Counted from the stretch's first letter, positions 8,853-17,293 are shown. The stretch: 64,000 nucleotides of DNA from Bacillota bacterium (GCA_902363515.1 CABJAN010000001.1:310001-374000), one strand, 5' to 3'. The notes: generated from the letters alone by a model not told the origin. Made by a program: numbers and translations.

Positions 8853-10223
8853 ATGAAACACACAACAGATTTAGGAAAAGATAAAGTTCCCCTTCTGGTT
8901 CTGAAGCTGGCAATCCCCTCCATGATTGCCCAGTTTGTCACTGTTCTGTACAGCATTATAGACCGGATGTTTATTGGGAATATAGAAGAAATCGGCGATA
9001 TTGCTCTTGCGGGGGTGGGGGTGTGCGGGCCTATTGTAACTCTGCTCACCTCCTTTGGAACTCTCATTGGGCTTGGGGGCTCCATTCTCATGGCAATGCG
9101 TATGGGGGCAGGGCAAAAGAAAGAAGCGCAGTCTATTCTTGCCCACAGTTTTGCTATGCTGGTGGCCTTTTCCGCTGTATTGACTCTGGTTTTCCTGCTG
9201 AGTAAAAAATATCTGCTGAACTGGTTTGGCGCCAGCCCTCTGACCTTTCCTTATGCAGATACTTATATGACCATATACACAGCGGGAACCTTTTTTGCCC
9301 TTATGGCTATTGGGCTGAACTATTTCATTACCTGTCAGGGCTTTCCTGCTGTTGGTATGTGTACGGTACTCATTGGCGCCATTACCAACATTGTGCTGGA
9401 TCCTGTATTTATTTTTGTTTTTGATATGGGCGTGGCAGGGGCTGCCTGGGCTACAGTAATTGCCCAGTTTGCATCCTGTGCTTTTGCCTTTTGTTTTCTG
9501 ATTGGAAAAAAGGTTCCGGTGGGAATTACAAGATTAAAAAGAGAAATGCTTTCCAAAAACATTACCTGCCGGATTTTAGGATTGGGATTATCTCCATTCC
9601 TGATTCTGGCAACAGACAGTGTCATTATTATTATCATGAACACTGTTTTGCAGCACTACGGAGGTCCGAAGGAAGGAGATTTGCTCATTACCTGCGCTAC
9701 CATTGTACAAAGCTATATGATGCTCATTACCGGTCCCATGCTTGGTATTTCCAGCGGAACCCAGGCTATTTTAAGCTACAATTACGGGGCAAAGGCTACC
9801 AGACGGGTGCGAAAGGCAGAGCGCTGCATTTTACTTTTATGCCTCTGTTTTACTTCCCTGATGTTCCTACTGTCCAGAATTGTCCCCCAATACTTTATTG
9901 GAATTTTTACCAGAGACCCGGGACTTACAGATTTATGTATCTGGGGCATCCACATTTTTACACTTATGATTGTGCCCCTGAGTTTTCAGTATGTTTTCGT
10001 GGACGGCTTCACTGCACTGGGAAGAAGCAAAACAGCGCTGTTCCTCTCCTTGTTCCGCAAGGGTGACTATGTACTGTTTACCATGATACTCCCTATCTTC
10101 TATGGAGCCAGAAGCGCCTTCTACGCACAGCCTCTGGCTGATGGCATTGCCGCTGTTATGTCAACCGTAGCATTTTTACTAATTTTCAAGAAACATTTGC
10201 AAAAACAGGAGGTTTCATTATGA
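8853..10223 (+). CDS. MATE family efflux transporter
   Basis: A 456-aa polytopic membrane protein with about 12 hydrophobic segments and the internal two-fold repeat of MATE exporters, which extrude drugs or metabolites using Na+ or H+ gradients. The N-terminal signature VPLLVLKLAIPSMIAQFV, followed by YSIIDRMFIG, is typical of the clostridial subgroup. The stop overlaps the next start (ATGA), so it forms an operon with the SH3 lipoprotein. It is divergent from the molybdenum hydroxylase operon. GAGGAG lies about 15 bases from the ATG, which is long; substrate unknown. Confidence 0.92.
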   Translation: MKHTTDLGKDKVPLLVLKLAIPSMIAQFVTVLYSIIDRMFIGNIEEIGDIALAGVGVCGPIVTLLTSFGTLIGLGGSILMAMRMGAGQKKEAQSILAHSFAMLVAFSAVLTLVFLLSKKYLLNWFGASPLTFPYADTYMTIYTAGTFFALMAIGLNYFITCQGFPAVGMCTVLIGAITNIVLDPVFIFVFDMGVAGAAWATVIAQFASCAFAFCFLIGKKVPVGITRLKREMLSKNITCRILGLGLSPFLILATDSVIIIIMNTVLQHYGGPKEGDLLITCATIVQSYMMLITGPMLGISSGTQAILSYNYGAKATRRVRKAERCILLLCLCFTSLMFLLSRIVPQYFIGIFTRDPGLTDLCIWGIHIFTLMIVPLSFQYVFVDGFTALGRSKTALFLSLFRKGDYVLFTMILPIFYGARSAFYAQPLADGIAAVMSTVAFLLIFKKHLQKQEVSL

Positions 10224-10876
10224 AAAAACACAGAAACTTACTTTTCAAACCTGCACTTCTCACTGTCCTTATCCTTTTCACTCTGACCAGTTGCGGAAAA
10301 GACGACAAGAAAAAAGCTGAAGAAGCAGAATTAGACGCTGTCTCTGCTTCTCTTAGCGGTACTCTGACTTCCTATACAGGTTCTCAGCTTTCTCTGAAAA
10401 CTGCGGAGGGGGAAACTCTTACTTTTGATAATTGTTCCAACGCAAAACTGGAACTTACAAACGGAATTATTCCTGGAAATGAAGTTCTGCTGGTGTATGT
10501 TGGCGCTATAAAAGATACGGATACCAGCAATGTGAAAGTACGAAAAATCATTGTGGAAGAAAACAATGCAGGATTGATTCCTGACAAAGAAGATGGCGTT
10601 ATCAGCGGCTCCGCTGCCTCCGGATCTACCTATTCTCCTGCAGGTGAAGATGAGCCTGCAAGCGGTGTAGAAGTAGAAAAAACTTCTGGTACCGGAACAA
10701 TTATAGGCGGCGTAAATGTCCGCAGTGATGCCAAAAGCGGCTCTGAAATCCTGGGGCATCTAAGCAATGGAGATTCTGTTACCGTTACAGGGATTTGCGA
10801 AAACGGGTGGTACCGAATTGTTTTTGAAGGAGGCACTGCTTTTATCTGGAAGGATTATGTGGAGTATGAGAGATGA
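10220..10876 (+). CDS. Lipoprotein with C-terminal bacterial SH3 domain
   Basis: A 218-aa exported lipoprotein: a positively charged, hydrophobic signal ends in lipobox LTSC. Residues about 40-115 form a small beta-rich domain (SGTLTSYTGSQLSLKTAEGE...), then a Ser/Gly/Glu-rich linker, and residues about 155-218 are a bacterial SH3 domain (VNVRSDAKSGSEILGHLSNGD...GWYRIVFEGGTAFIWKDYV) of the kind that binds cell-wall peptides. It follows the MATE gene with a 4-base overlap and its own AGGAGG site. No enzymatic domain is seen; a wall- or ligand-binding role is inferred. Confidence 0.85.
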   Translation: MKKHRNLLFKPALLTVLILFTLTSCGKDDKKKAEEAELDAVSASLSGTLTSYTGSQLSLKTAEGETLTFDNCSNAKLELTNGIIPGNEVLLVYVGAIKDTDTSNVKVRKIIVEENNAGLIPDKEDGVISGSAASGSTYSPAGEDEPASGVEVEKTSGTGTIIGGVNVRSDAKSGSEILGHLSNGDSVTVTGICENGWYRIVFEGGTAFIWKDYVEYER

Positions 10877-10883
10877 CATACTT

Positions 10884-11315
10884 TTATGCAATTCCCACTC
10901 CCCAAATCAGTTTCACTACATTTTTCACCACCCATTGCAGCAGGATAATCCCTGCTGCAATATACAGATAGGTATCTTTATATTTCATTCCAATTCCAAG
11001 TTTCCCCTTTGTGATATATTCCACAGTATGAGAAATCATAAACCAGAGATATATCGCACCTCCATATACCACCACCGGATGATAAAAAAAGGATGCAATG
11101 ATATGGCCTTTCAGCAGTTCCCGGACAGCCCTGGTCCCACCGCATCCGGGACAGTAATAGCCCGTCCATTTATGAATCACGCAAGGCGGCAGCTTCATGT
11201 GAATTTCAAAAATCTTCCCTGCCGCTGCCAGAACCAAAAACACCAGAAATAGAATCCACCCTGCCTGGTATAGTTCTTTTTCCTGTTTTTTATTTCTTAC
11301 CTTTTTTACCTTCAT
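10884..11315 (-). CDS. DUF2752 family membrane protein
   Basis: A 143-aa protein with about three transmembrane helices and the DUF2752 signature CPGCGGTRAVRELLKGHI, including the CxxCGGTR motif. Function is unknown. The ATG at 11315 (MKVKKVRN) is chosen because GGGGAG stands 10 bases upstream; the longer frame to 11369 would run into the shared promoter palindrome. It is divergent from the DUF975 gene, and its stop lies 7 bases from the stop of the SH3 lipoprotein. Confidence 0.85.
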   Translation of the reverse strand: MKVKKVRNKKQEKELYQAGWILFLVFLVLAAAGKIFEIHMKLPPCVIHKWTGYYCPGCGGTRAVRELLKGHIIASFFYHPVVVYGGAIYLWFMISHTVEYITKGKLGIGMKYKDTYLYIAAGIILLQWVVKNVVKLIWGVGIA

Positions 11316-11342
11316 AATTGAAATTCTCCCCTTGTAACCTCT

Positions 11343-11376
11343 ATGTAATGTGGTATAATTATACCACACATTACAT
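11343..11376. promoter_or_regulatory. Palindrome forming overlapping divergent -10 elements
   Basis: ATGTAATG-TGGTATAA faces TTATACCA-CA-CATTACAT: two 16-base arms with a 2-base bulge. The centre contains TATAAT on both strands, so both divergent genes use -10 boxes that overlap. For the plus strand TTGTAA lies 16 bases upstream; the minus-strand -35 is weak. Such a layout makes the two promoters mutually exclusive and a likely site for one regulator. Confidence 0.6.
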
Positions 11377-11396
11377 ATAAAGATTGGAGATTATTT

Positions 11397-12152
11397 ATGA
11401 AACGAACATCTGCAAATCTGAAGACCCTGGCCAGAGAATCTCTTGCCGGAAACTTCAGTCTTCCAGTTTCTGCTTACCTTTTAATCACGATTTTAACCAG
11501 TGTTTTAAGCATGATTGTAACAGGGTTTTTAGATGTTTCTAACACTGTAAGCCTGATTACCAGCCAGATTCTGATATATCTTTTTTCCCTGTTGAGTTCC
11601 TTACTTATGGTTGGTTATGATAAGATGCTCTTAAATCTGAACCGGAGACAGCCTTATACTCTTGGAAATATCTTTTATGCCTTTTCCCACAATCCGGACC
11701 GTTTTATTGTGGTAAATTTCCTTCTGCTTCTTGCTGGAATTCTGGTATCACTTCCTTTTGATATTCCAAGCTATACCAGCACTTCCTGGAACGCTATGGT
11801 TCTTAGTCTGGTAGGAATGTTAATACGCAGTCTGGTAAGTATTGTTCTGGCAGCCTTTTTCGGTCTTGCCAATTATCTGCTTCTGGACTACCCGGAAATG
11901 GGCGCCATGCAGGCTCTGAAAGAAAGTCTGCGACTTATGAAAGGCAACAAAGGACGCTATGTACATCTGTACCTCAGCTTCCTGCCTCTTACTATTGTAT
12001 GTATTTTCACCTGTTATATCGGTATTTTATGGCTCCTGCCCTATATGCAGACCACTCTGGCATTCTTCTATATGGATATTACCGGAGAGCTGGATAATCC
12101 TGTTGTAGATTCAGAAAATATTCAGGATAATTCCTTTACAAATCCTTTCTAA
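11397..12152 (+). CDS. DUF975 family integral membrane protein
   Basis: A 251-aa protein with about five or six hydrophobic helices and the DUF975 N-terminus (MKRTSANLKTLARESLAGNF). The family is widespread in Firmicutes and has no assigned function. A typical later segment is also present (LLDYPEMGAMQALKESLRLMKG). It starts 20 bases downstream of the palindromic divergent promoter and ends in a strong hairpin terminator shared with the toxin gene on the other strand. Confidence 0.88.
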   Translation: MKRTSANLKTLARESLAGNFSLPVSAYLLITILTSVLSMIVTGFLDVSNTVSLITSQILIYLFSLLSSLLMVGYDKMLLNLNRRQPYTLGNIFYAFSHNPDRFIVVNFLLLLAGILVSLPFDIPSYTSTSWNAMVLSLVGMLIRSLVSIVLAAFFGLANYLLLDYPEMGAMQALKESLRLMKGNKGRYVHLYLSFLPLTIVCIFTCYIGILWLLPYMQTTLAFFYMDITGELDNPVVDSENIQDNSFTNPF

Positions 12153-12176
12153 AGAAAACCTAAAAAATCCAAATTG

Positions 12177-12215
12177 AGAAATGGAGCTTCTGTTTTGCAC
12201 AAAAGCTCCATTTCT
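12177..12215. terminator. Bidirectional terminator between DUF975 gene and toxin gene
   Basis: Arms AGAAATGGAGCTT and AAGCTCCATTTCT (13 bp, perfect) enclose a 13-base loop. The T-rich stretch TTTCTTCTT serves the plus strand; CAATTTGGATTTTTT serves the minus strand. Confidence 0.85.
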
Positions 12216-12217
12216 TC

Positions 12218-12547
12218 TTACCTATTTGAATTTATGATTCTTTCAATATCGCGGCCACTATAAAAAATACGTACTACAGTGACAGTTCTCTCCTCATCAT
12301 TCACCAGATAATAAACGATAAAATTATCCACTGGTAATTGATGCATCCCCATGGACTGCCAGGGTTCCCATTCCACTATTCTATAGCGTGCTGGCATGAA
12401 ATTCAATGCCCGAATCCTTTTCCTGATATGCTCCACTTGAGCAGTTGCAGTATCCTGAACCAGAAGTTCATTTGCAATATGGGCATAAATTTCCTTTAAG
12501 TCATCAAGTGCATCCTCAGAGTATCTGACCATATAACTTTCTGTCAT
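12218..12547 (-). CDS. RelE/ParE family toxin of a type II toxin-antitoxin system
   Basis: A 109-aa protein of the RelE/ParE superfamily, members of which cleave ribosome-bound mRNA (RelE-like) or poison gyrase (ParE-like). Seen: YMVRYSEDALDDLKEIYAHI, then MPARYRIVEWEPW, then NFIVYYLVNDEERTVTVVRIFYSGRDIERII, the usual strand pattern with the terminal basic segment. The start overlaps the antitoxin stop by 4 bases (ATGA), the usual order for RelB/DinJ pairs. It ends 3 bases from a bidirectional terminator. Which target it attacks cannot be read from sequence. Confidence 0.9.
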   Translation of the reverse strand: MTESYMVRYSEDALDDLKEIYAHIANELLVQDTATAQVEHIRKRIRALNFMPARYRIVEWEPWQSMGMHQLPVDNFIVYYLVNDEERTVTVVRIFYSGRDIERIINSNR

Positions 12548-12849
12548 ATATCAAACTCCTTCGCAAGTATCGCATCCACTTCATCAGCAGAATACACTTT
12601 TCCTGCTTTGATAGAATCAATGCCTTTTTGAAGTTCTGCATCTAGCTGCTCTCTGGCTATTGCGCCAACAGCTACAGGTTTTGAAGAAGGAAGACGCAAA
12701 TCAAATGGCATCCCTTTTTGCAGTACAATCTGGCTATAAAGCATCTGAATTGCACTTGACGGAGAAATGCCAAGCTGAGAAAGAATTTCTTCTGCACTGT
12801 CCTTGAGATTGGTATCTATTCTTGCATATACCGCAGATGTGTTCGCCAT
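12544..12849 (-). CDS. RelB/DinJ family antitoxin
   Basis: A 101-aa antitoxin with an N-terminal ribbon-helix-helix (MANTSAVYARIDTNLKDSAEEIL) and the DinJ-typical QMLYSQIVLQKGMPFDLRLP segment, then a C-terminal toxin-binding tail. The ATG at 12849 is fixed by AGGAGG 7 bases upstream; a longer in-frame reading to 12912 would invade the upstream gene. The stop codon TAG of the upstream phosphoglycerate-mutase-like gene overlaps this ribosome site, so the pair may be read from the threonine operon as well as from its own promoter. Confidence 0.9.
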   Translation of the reverse strand: MANTSAVYARIDTNLKDSAEEILSQLGISPSSAIQMLYSQIVLQKGMPFDLRLPSSKPVAVGAIAREQLDAELQKGIDSIKAGKVYSADEVDAILAKEFDI

Positions 12850-12860
12850 AATATCGCCTC

Positions 12861-14117
12861 CTAGTTTTCTTTTATCATACTCTCTTTCGCTTTCATTTGC
12901 AAGCATTTGCAAGAATTTTCTTCAAACAAATACCCCAGCATTTCATATCCCTTTTCCAGAACCTTCCCGCTTTTCTCCGCTTCTTCCTCATTATATTTCC
13001 GGCAATGTTTCTCCTTTTTCCTGCTGTCATACAACAGGTACGGAACCGGATTTCCTGTATGGGTTTTCACATGGATTGGCGTTGGATGATCCGGAAGAAT
13101 CAACATCCGATAATCCTCCCCTGAAGCATCCAGGCCTTCTTTCACCAGACGGATAACTCTCTCATCCAGATACTCAATAGCCTGGACTTTTTTCTCAATG
13201 CTGCCCTGATGCCCCATTTCGTCCGGCGCTTCCACATGAATATAGGCAAAATCAAAGGAATCCTTTAAAAGAGCATTTAATGCTGCCCTGGCCTTTCCCT
13301 CATAATCGGTATGCAGACCACCTGTAGCTCCTTCCACGGTAAGATTCACCATGCCCGTTCCAACAGCAATCCCTTTGAGCAAATCCACTGCTGAAATCAT
13401 GGCTCCTTTTTTGTGAAACTTCTCTTTGAAATCCGTAAGCTGTGGTTTTGTCCCTGCTCCCCAGAGCCAGAGACTGTTTCCCGGATTCAGTCCCTTTTTC
13501 TTCCGTTCCTGATTAATGGGATGATTGACAAGAATCTCATAACTTTTTCTTTGCAAATCCAGTAGCGGCTTTTCCTCTGCCACATAGTCGCCTATAACCA
13601 TTCCCCTGATATCATGGGGCGGTGTAAGGGGAACTACCATCCCCTGTTTCCAAATCAGGCAATGGCGGTAGCTGGTTCCCACATAAAACTGGAAAATTTC
13701 ATTCTGAAGTTCCCGCTTCACTGCATCCAGAAGTTCTTCTGCTTCCTGAGTACTGATTTCGTCTGCACTGTGGTCCAGAATATGCTTTTCCTCATAGACT
13801 TCTTCCTCTTCAGAAAGAGTCACCAGGTTTGCCCGGATGGCAACGTCTCCCTCTTTCAAATCAACTCCTATATTCAGAGCCTCTAAAGGAGAGCGCCCGG
13901 AATAATACACCTTTGGGTCATATCCCAGCACAGACAGATTGGCTGTATCGCTTCCCGGACTCATGCCATCTGGTACAGTCTTCACCATGCCAATCTCCCC
14001 CCGCTCTGCCAGCATATCCATCATCGGTGTGTTGGCAAAACCAAGAGGTGTCTTTCCTCCCAGTTCTTCTAAAGGCTCATCTGCCATTCCATCTCCCAGA
14101 ACCACAATATATTTCAT
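12861..14117 (-). CDS. ApgM-like phosphoglycerate mutase family protein, proposed homoserine kinase
   Basis: A 418-aa alkaline-phosphatase-superfamily protein related to archaeal-type cofactor-independent phosphoglycerate mutase. Seen: KYIVVLGDGMADEPLEELGG (metal Asp), MSPGSDTANLSVLGYDP (phosphoserine site), and LPDHPTPIHVKTHTGNPVPY (C-terminal metal ligands). Proteins of this subgroup found beside hom have been proposed to be non-orthologous homoserine kinases (the TIGR02535 family description), and that is the arrangement here: it follows hom by about 11 bases. No thrB is visible in the window. The ATG at 14117 is preferred over 14123 because AGAGGA is then properly spaced. Glycolytic mutase activity remains possible. 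Confidence 0.85.
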   Translation of the reverse strand: MKYIVVLGDGMADEPLEELGGKTPLGFANTPMMDMLAERGEIGMVKTVPDGMSPGSDTANLSVLGYDPKVYYSGRSPLEALNIGVDLKEGDVAIRANLVTLSEEEEVYEEKHILDHSADEISTQEAEELLDAVKRELQNEIFQFYVGTSYRHCLIWKQGMVVPLTPPHDIRGMVIGDYVAEEKPLLDLQRKSYEILVNHPINQERKKKGLNPGNSLWLWGAGTKPQLTDFKEKFHKKGAMISAVDLLKGIAVGTGMVNLTVEGATGGLHTDYEGKARAALNALLKDSFDFAYIHVEAPDEMGHQGSIEKKVQAIEYLDERVIRLVKEGLDASGEDYRMLILPDHPTPIHVKTHTGNPVPYLLYDSRKKEKHCRKYNEEEAEKSGKVLEKGYEMLGYLFEENSCKCLQMKAKESMIKEN

Positions 14118-14128
14118 ACGCATTTCCT

Positions 14129-15346
14129 CTATGCTTTAATACGAATTCTGCTTACCATATTCTGCAGCTTCGATGCTTTTTCATCAAAAGCACCTTCGCT
14201 CATTTTCTCTGTAATAAACCCAAACTCATCTTCCAGTTCTGGCAGCAGCACAAGCTTTCCCTTGCCCAAAACTGCTTCTGCTTCCTGGAGTCCTGTTTCC
14301 TGATTTCCTTTTATACGTACAAAAAATCTATGCTGCACATCCTTTACATCCACCATATCCAGTCCATGGCTGCTCCAGCTCATCATAACTGTTTTGTTCA
14401 AATGTTTGGCGCAGTCCACCACATCTGCCACCACAGCGCTGGCTGTTGGCAGTTTTCCCGCGCCGCTTCCATAGAACATAGCGTCTCCCAGTACATTTCC
14501 ATGTACAAAAATACCATTAAATACACCATTGACACTATACAACGGACTGTCCTTACCTACCAGCACCGGAGATACCATGGCATAAAAGCGGTTGTCTTTT
14601 CTCTTGCTGGTAGCCAGAAGCTTAATACTCATGCCCATAGCATTGGCATACTTCATATCCTCCACTGTAATTTTGGTAATTCCTTCTGTATAAACTTTCT
14701 CATAATCCACATGAGACCCATAAGCCAGAGAGGAAAGAATAGCAATCTTTCTGCAGGCATCATATCCTTCCACATCGGCCTCTGGATTGCGCTCTGCATA
14801 TCCCAGTTCCTGGGCCTCCTTTAACACAGTATCAAAATCTCTGTACTTCTCCGCCATTTCTGTAAGAATGTAGTTGGTGGTTCCGTTTAAAATACCGGAA
14901 ATCTCGTCAATCTCATCTGCTGTAAGAGAAGAATTCAAAGGACGGATAATCGGAATTCCTCCTCCACAGCTTGCCTCAAACATGTAGTTTACACCTTTTT
15001 GGGCAGCCAGCTTCATAAGCTCCTGTCCATGCCTTGCCACCAGCTCCTTGTTAGAGGTACATACGCACTTACCTGCTTCCAGGGCTCTCTTTGTAAAGGT
15101 ATAAGCCGGTTCTACGCCGCCCATGACTTCTACCACAATCTTGACATCCGGGTCATTTACAATCTGCTCATAATCATGAACCAGAATCTTCTCAACAGAA
15201 CTTCCCGGAAATTCTCTCAAATCCAGCACATATTTAATGCTGATTTCATCTCTCGCCCGCTTCTTAATACTTTCATAATTTGTCTCTATGACCTCAACAA
15301 CCCCTGAACCCACTGTGCCATAGCCTAATACTGCAATCTGAATCAT
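14129..15346 (-). CDS. hom: Homoserine dehydrogenase
   Basis: A 405-aa enzyme reducing aspartate semialdehyde to homoserine with NAD(P)H, the branch point to threonine and methionine. It has the Rossmann motif AVLGYGTVGSGVVEV at the N-terminus, the signature around ILNGTTNYILTEM and EAQELGYAERNPEADVEGYD with catalytic Asp/Lys, and a C-terminal ACT-like regulatory region from about residue 325 (FFVRIKGNQETGLQEAEAVLG). GGAGAG precedes the ATG. It lies between an ACT-domain regulator gene and the proposed homoserine kinase, forming a threonine-synthesis cluster. Confidence 0.96.
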   Translation of the reverse strand: MIQIAVLGYGTVGSGVVEVIETNYESIKKRARDEISIKYVLDLREFPGSSVEKILVHDYEQIVNDPDVKIVVEVMGGVEPAYTFTKRALEAGKCVCTSNKELVARHGQELMKLAAQKGVNYMFEASCGGGIPIIRPLNSSLTADEIDEISGILNGTTNYILTEMAEKYRDFDTVLKEAQELGYAERNPEADVEGYDACRKIAILSSLAYGSHVDYEKVYTEGITKITVEDMKYANAMGMSIKLLATSKRKDNRFYAMVSPVLVGKDSPLYSVNGVFNGIFVHGNVLGDAMFYGSGAGKLPTASAVVADVVDCAKHLNKTVMMSWSSHGLDMVDVKDVQHRFFVRIKGNQETGLQEAEAVLGKGKLVLLPELEDEFGFITEKMSEGAFDEKASKLQNMVSRIRIKA

Positions 15347-15372
15347 ACTGTCTCTCCTTTTGTCTTTTCTCT

Positions 15373-15816
15373 CTACTCTCTTCCTAAAATCTTCAGATAA
15401 TGGACTCCTTCAATATGCTCAATATGCTCCACCATAGCGGCTGCATCTCCCTGAGTCTCCGCAATAGTCACACTCAGGGTCAAAGTAGCGATTCCATTCA
15501 TTGGAATACTCTGGTGAATCGTTAATATATTTCCATGGAATTTTGCAATGGTTCCCAGAACAGCCGAAAGCAGTCCCGGCTCGTCCTCCATCTGAATAAT
15601 AAAAGTAATATTCTCCCCCCTTGTCTTTTCTTTAAACGGGAAAATATCATCCTTATATTTATAAAAAGAACTTCTGCTAATTCCCACAGCTTCTACTGCT
15701 TCCTGCACAGTTGCAGATTTTTGAATATCCAGAAGCCTCTTGGCTTCCACTACTTTCAGCAGTACATCCGGCACTGCCTTTTCTGTCACTACAAAATATC
15801 TCCGATTATCTGCCAT
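15373..15816 (-). CDS. ACT domain protein, PheB/UPF0735 family
   Basis: A 147-aa protein with an N-terminal HTH-like segment (AVEAVGISRSSFYKYKDDIFPF) and a C-terminal ACT domain (ENITFIIQMEDEPGLLSAVLGTIAKFHGNILTIHQ), which normally binds an amino acid. The family is often found directly upstream of hom, as here (26 bases). It probably adjusts the aspartate-family pathway to amino-acid supply, but this has not been shown for the family to my knowledge. RBS AAAGGTAG. Confidence 0.9.
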   Translation of the reverse strand: MADNRRYFVVTEKAVPDVLLKVVEAKRLLDIQKSATVQEAVEAVGISRSSFYKYKDDIFPFKEKTRGENITFIIQMEDEPGLLSAVLGTIAKFHGNILTIHQSIPMNGIATLTLSVTIAETQGDAAAMVEHIEHIEGVHYLKILGRE

Positions 15817-15845
15817 AATTCTACCTTTGTTTTTTCAAAACTTAA

Positions 15846-16964
15846 CTATTTTTCCTTTTTCCCAAGAGCTACCCACTTCAAGTATGCATTGATAAAGTTA
15901 TCAATATTTCCATTCATCACTGCATCCACATTTCCTGATTCTTCATTTGTCCGGTGGTCTTTTACCATGGTGTAAGGCTGCATAACGTAAGAACGAATCT
16001 GATTTCCCCAGCCTATTTCTGTCAGCTCACCCTGGATTCCAGACAGCTTCTTTTCATTTTCCTGCTGTTTTAATAAATACAGCTTTGCTTTCAGCATCTG
16101 CATGGCCTTATCCTTATTCTGGAACTGAGAACGCTCATTCTGACACTGTACCACAATTCCTGTAGGAAGATGGGTAATACGGATGGCAGAAGACGTTTTA
16201 TTAATATGCTGTCCACCGGCACCACTGGAACGATAGGTATCGATTCTCAAATCATCCTGATTAATTTCAACATCCACATCTTCCTCAATATCCGGCATAA
16301 CATCACAGGAAACAAAGGAAGTCTGACGTTTTCCCGCAGCATTAAACGGAGAAATACGCACCAGACGGTGAACGCCTTTTTCGGATTTTAAATATCCGTA
16401 GGCATTTTCCCCATTCACCTGGAAGGTAACGGATTTAATTCCCGCTTCCTCCCCGTCCAGATAGTCCAAAACCTCTGTAGAAAATCCCTGTCGGTCTGCC
16501 CATCTGAGATACATGCGGTACAGCATACTGGCCCAGTCACAGGATTCTGTTCCGCCGGCTCCTGCATGAAGAGTCACAATGGCATTATCCTTGTCATATT
16601 CTCCGGAAAGTAATGTCTTAATTCTGATATGCTCAAAGTCCCTCTGAAATTCCTCCAGCATTTCCTGAATATCCGGAATCACAGAAGCATCCTCTTCTTC
16701 ATATCCCATTTCAATCATAAGCTCAATCTCTTCTTTCTGATTCTGAAGCTTATGATAGATTTCAATGTCTCCCTTTAAAGAGCTTAATTCTTTCATCATC
16801 TTCTGGGAACGTTCTGCATCATCCCAGAAATCAGGCGCTTCCATTTCCCTCTCTAATTCTTCTACTCTCTGTTCTTTGTTCTCCAAATCCAGAGAATCCC
16901 GTACCTCTTTCAGAGGCTGTTCATAACCATTTAATGTATATTTAAACTGATCTAATTCCACCAT
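15846..16964 (-). CDS. prfB: Peptide chain release factor 2
   Basis: A 372-aa class I release factor terminating at UGA and UAA. It carries the RF2-specific SPF tripeptide (residues 205-207) for stop recognition and the catalytic GGQ (250-252) in SSGAGGQHINKT. The frame is continuous from MVELDQFKYTL onward, so the programmed +1 frameshift found in many prfB genes is absent here. The start is preceded by GGAGAG. It is transcribed with secA and the 80-aa gene upstream and with the ACT/hom genes downstream (29-base gap, no terminator seen). Confidence 0.97.
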   Translation of the reverse strand: MVELDQFKYTLNGYEQPLKEVRDSLDLENKEQRVEELEREMEAPDFWDDAERSQKMMKELSSLKGDIEIYHKLQNQKEEIELMIEMGYEEEDASVIPDIQEMLEEFQRDFEHIRIKTLLSGEYDKDNAIVTLHAGAGGTESCDWASMLYRMYLRWADRQGFSTEVLDYLDGEEAGIKSVTFQVNGENAYGYLKSEKGVHRLVRISPFNAAGKRQTSFVSCDVMPDIEEDVDVEINQDDLRIDTYRSSGAGGQHINKTSSAIRITHLPTGIVVQCQNERSQFQNKDKAMQMLKAKLYLLKQQENEKKLSGIQGELTEIGWGNQIRSYVMQPYTMVKDHRTNEESGNVDAVMNGNIDNFINAYLKWVALGKKEK

Positions 16965-16979
16965 ATAGCAAATCTCTCC

Positions 16980-17222
16980 TTACTCTTCGTCTATTTCCAC
17001 TGTTACCATATAGATACTCACTTGCTGTTCTACCTTTACCACAGTTCCCGTAAGCTTTTTCAGAGGTTTCTTTAAATTACTGGACATAGCCTCTGCGGGC
17101 TTTATGGTATAATAATACATCATTCCAGCCATGGTAAGAGCCTGATCCTCTTTTAGCTCTACCCTGTCTCCCTCTTTTACAAGACCTTCCCGCTCCATTG
17201 TAAAATCTACCATTTGTCCCAT
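16980..17222 (-). CDS. Small protein of unknown function between secA and prfB
   Basis: An 80-aa acidic protein beginning MGQMVDFTMEREGLVKEGDRVEL; the middle segment MAGMMYYYTIKPAEAMSSNLKKP and the end GTVVKVEQQVSIYMVTVEIDE suggest a small beta-rich fold. I do not recognise a family. The ATG at 17222 is chosen because AGGAGG lies 7 bases upstream; the ATG at 17228 is too close to it. The strong ribosome site and co-orientation with secA and prfB (15 bases before prfB) support a real gene. Confidence 0.75.
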   Translation of the reverse strand: MGQMVDFTMEREGLVKEGDRVELKEDQALTMAGMMYYYTIKPAEAMSSNLKKPLKKLTGTVVKVEQQVSIYMVTVEIDEE

Positions 17223-17244
17223 ATCCATTCCTCCTAACCAAATA

Positions 17245-17282
17245 AACTGCTGCAGCTACAGTTTCCCGTACCTACAGCAGTT
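17245..17282 (-). terminator. Hairpin downstream of secA, weak terminator or attenuator
   Basis: On the minus strand AACTGCTGTAG pairs with CTGCAGCAGTT (one G-T pair), followed by TTTATTTGG, a poor T-run. It probably lowers rather than abolishes read-through into the small gene and prfB. Confidence 0.45.
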
Positions 17283-17293
17283 CTCATTATACT

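Noticed and set aside
13829..14824. 331-aa open frame on the plus strand across the hom/ApgM-like genes
   Set aside because: It is antisense to two clear genes; the protein is Ser/His/Cys-rich shadow sequence without family features.
15846..16964. Possible programmed frameshift in prfB
   Set aside because: The reading frame is continuous from the N-terminal MVELDQFKYTL through SPF and GGQ, so no frameshift is needed.
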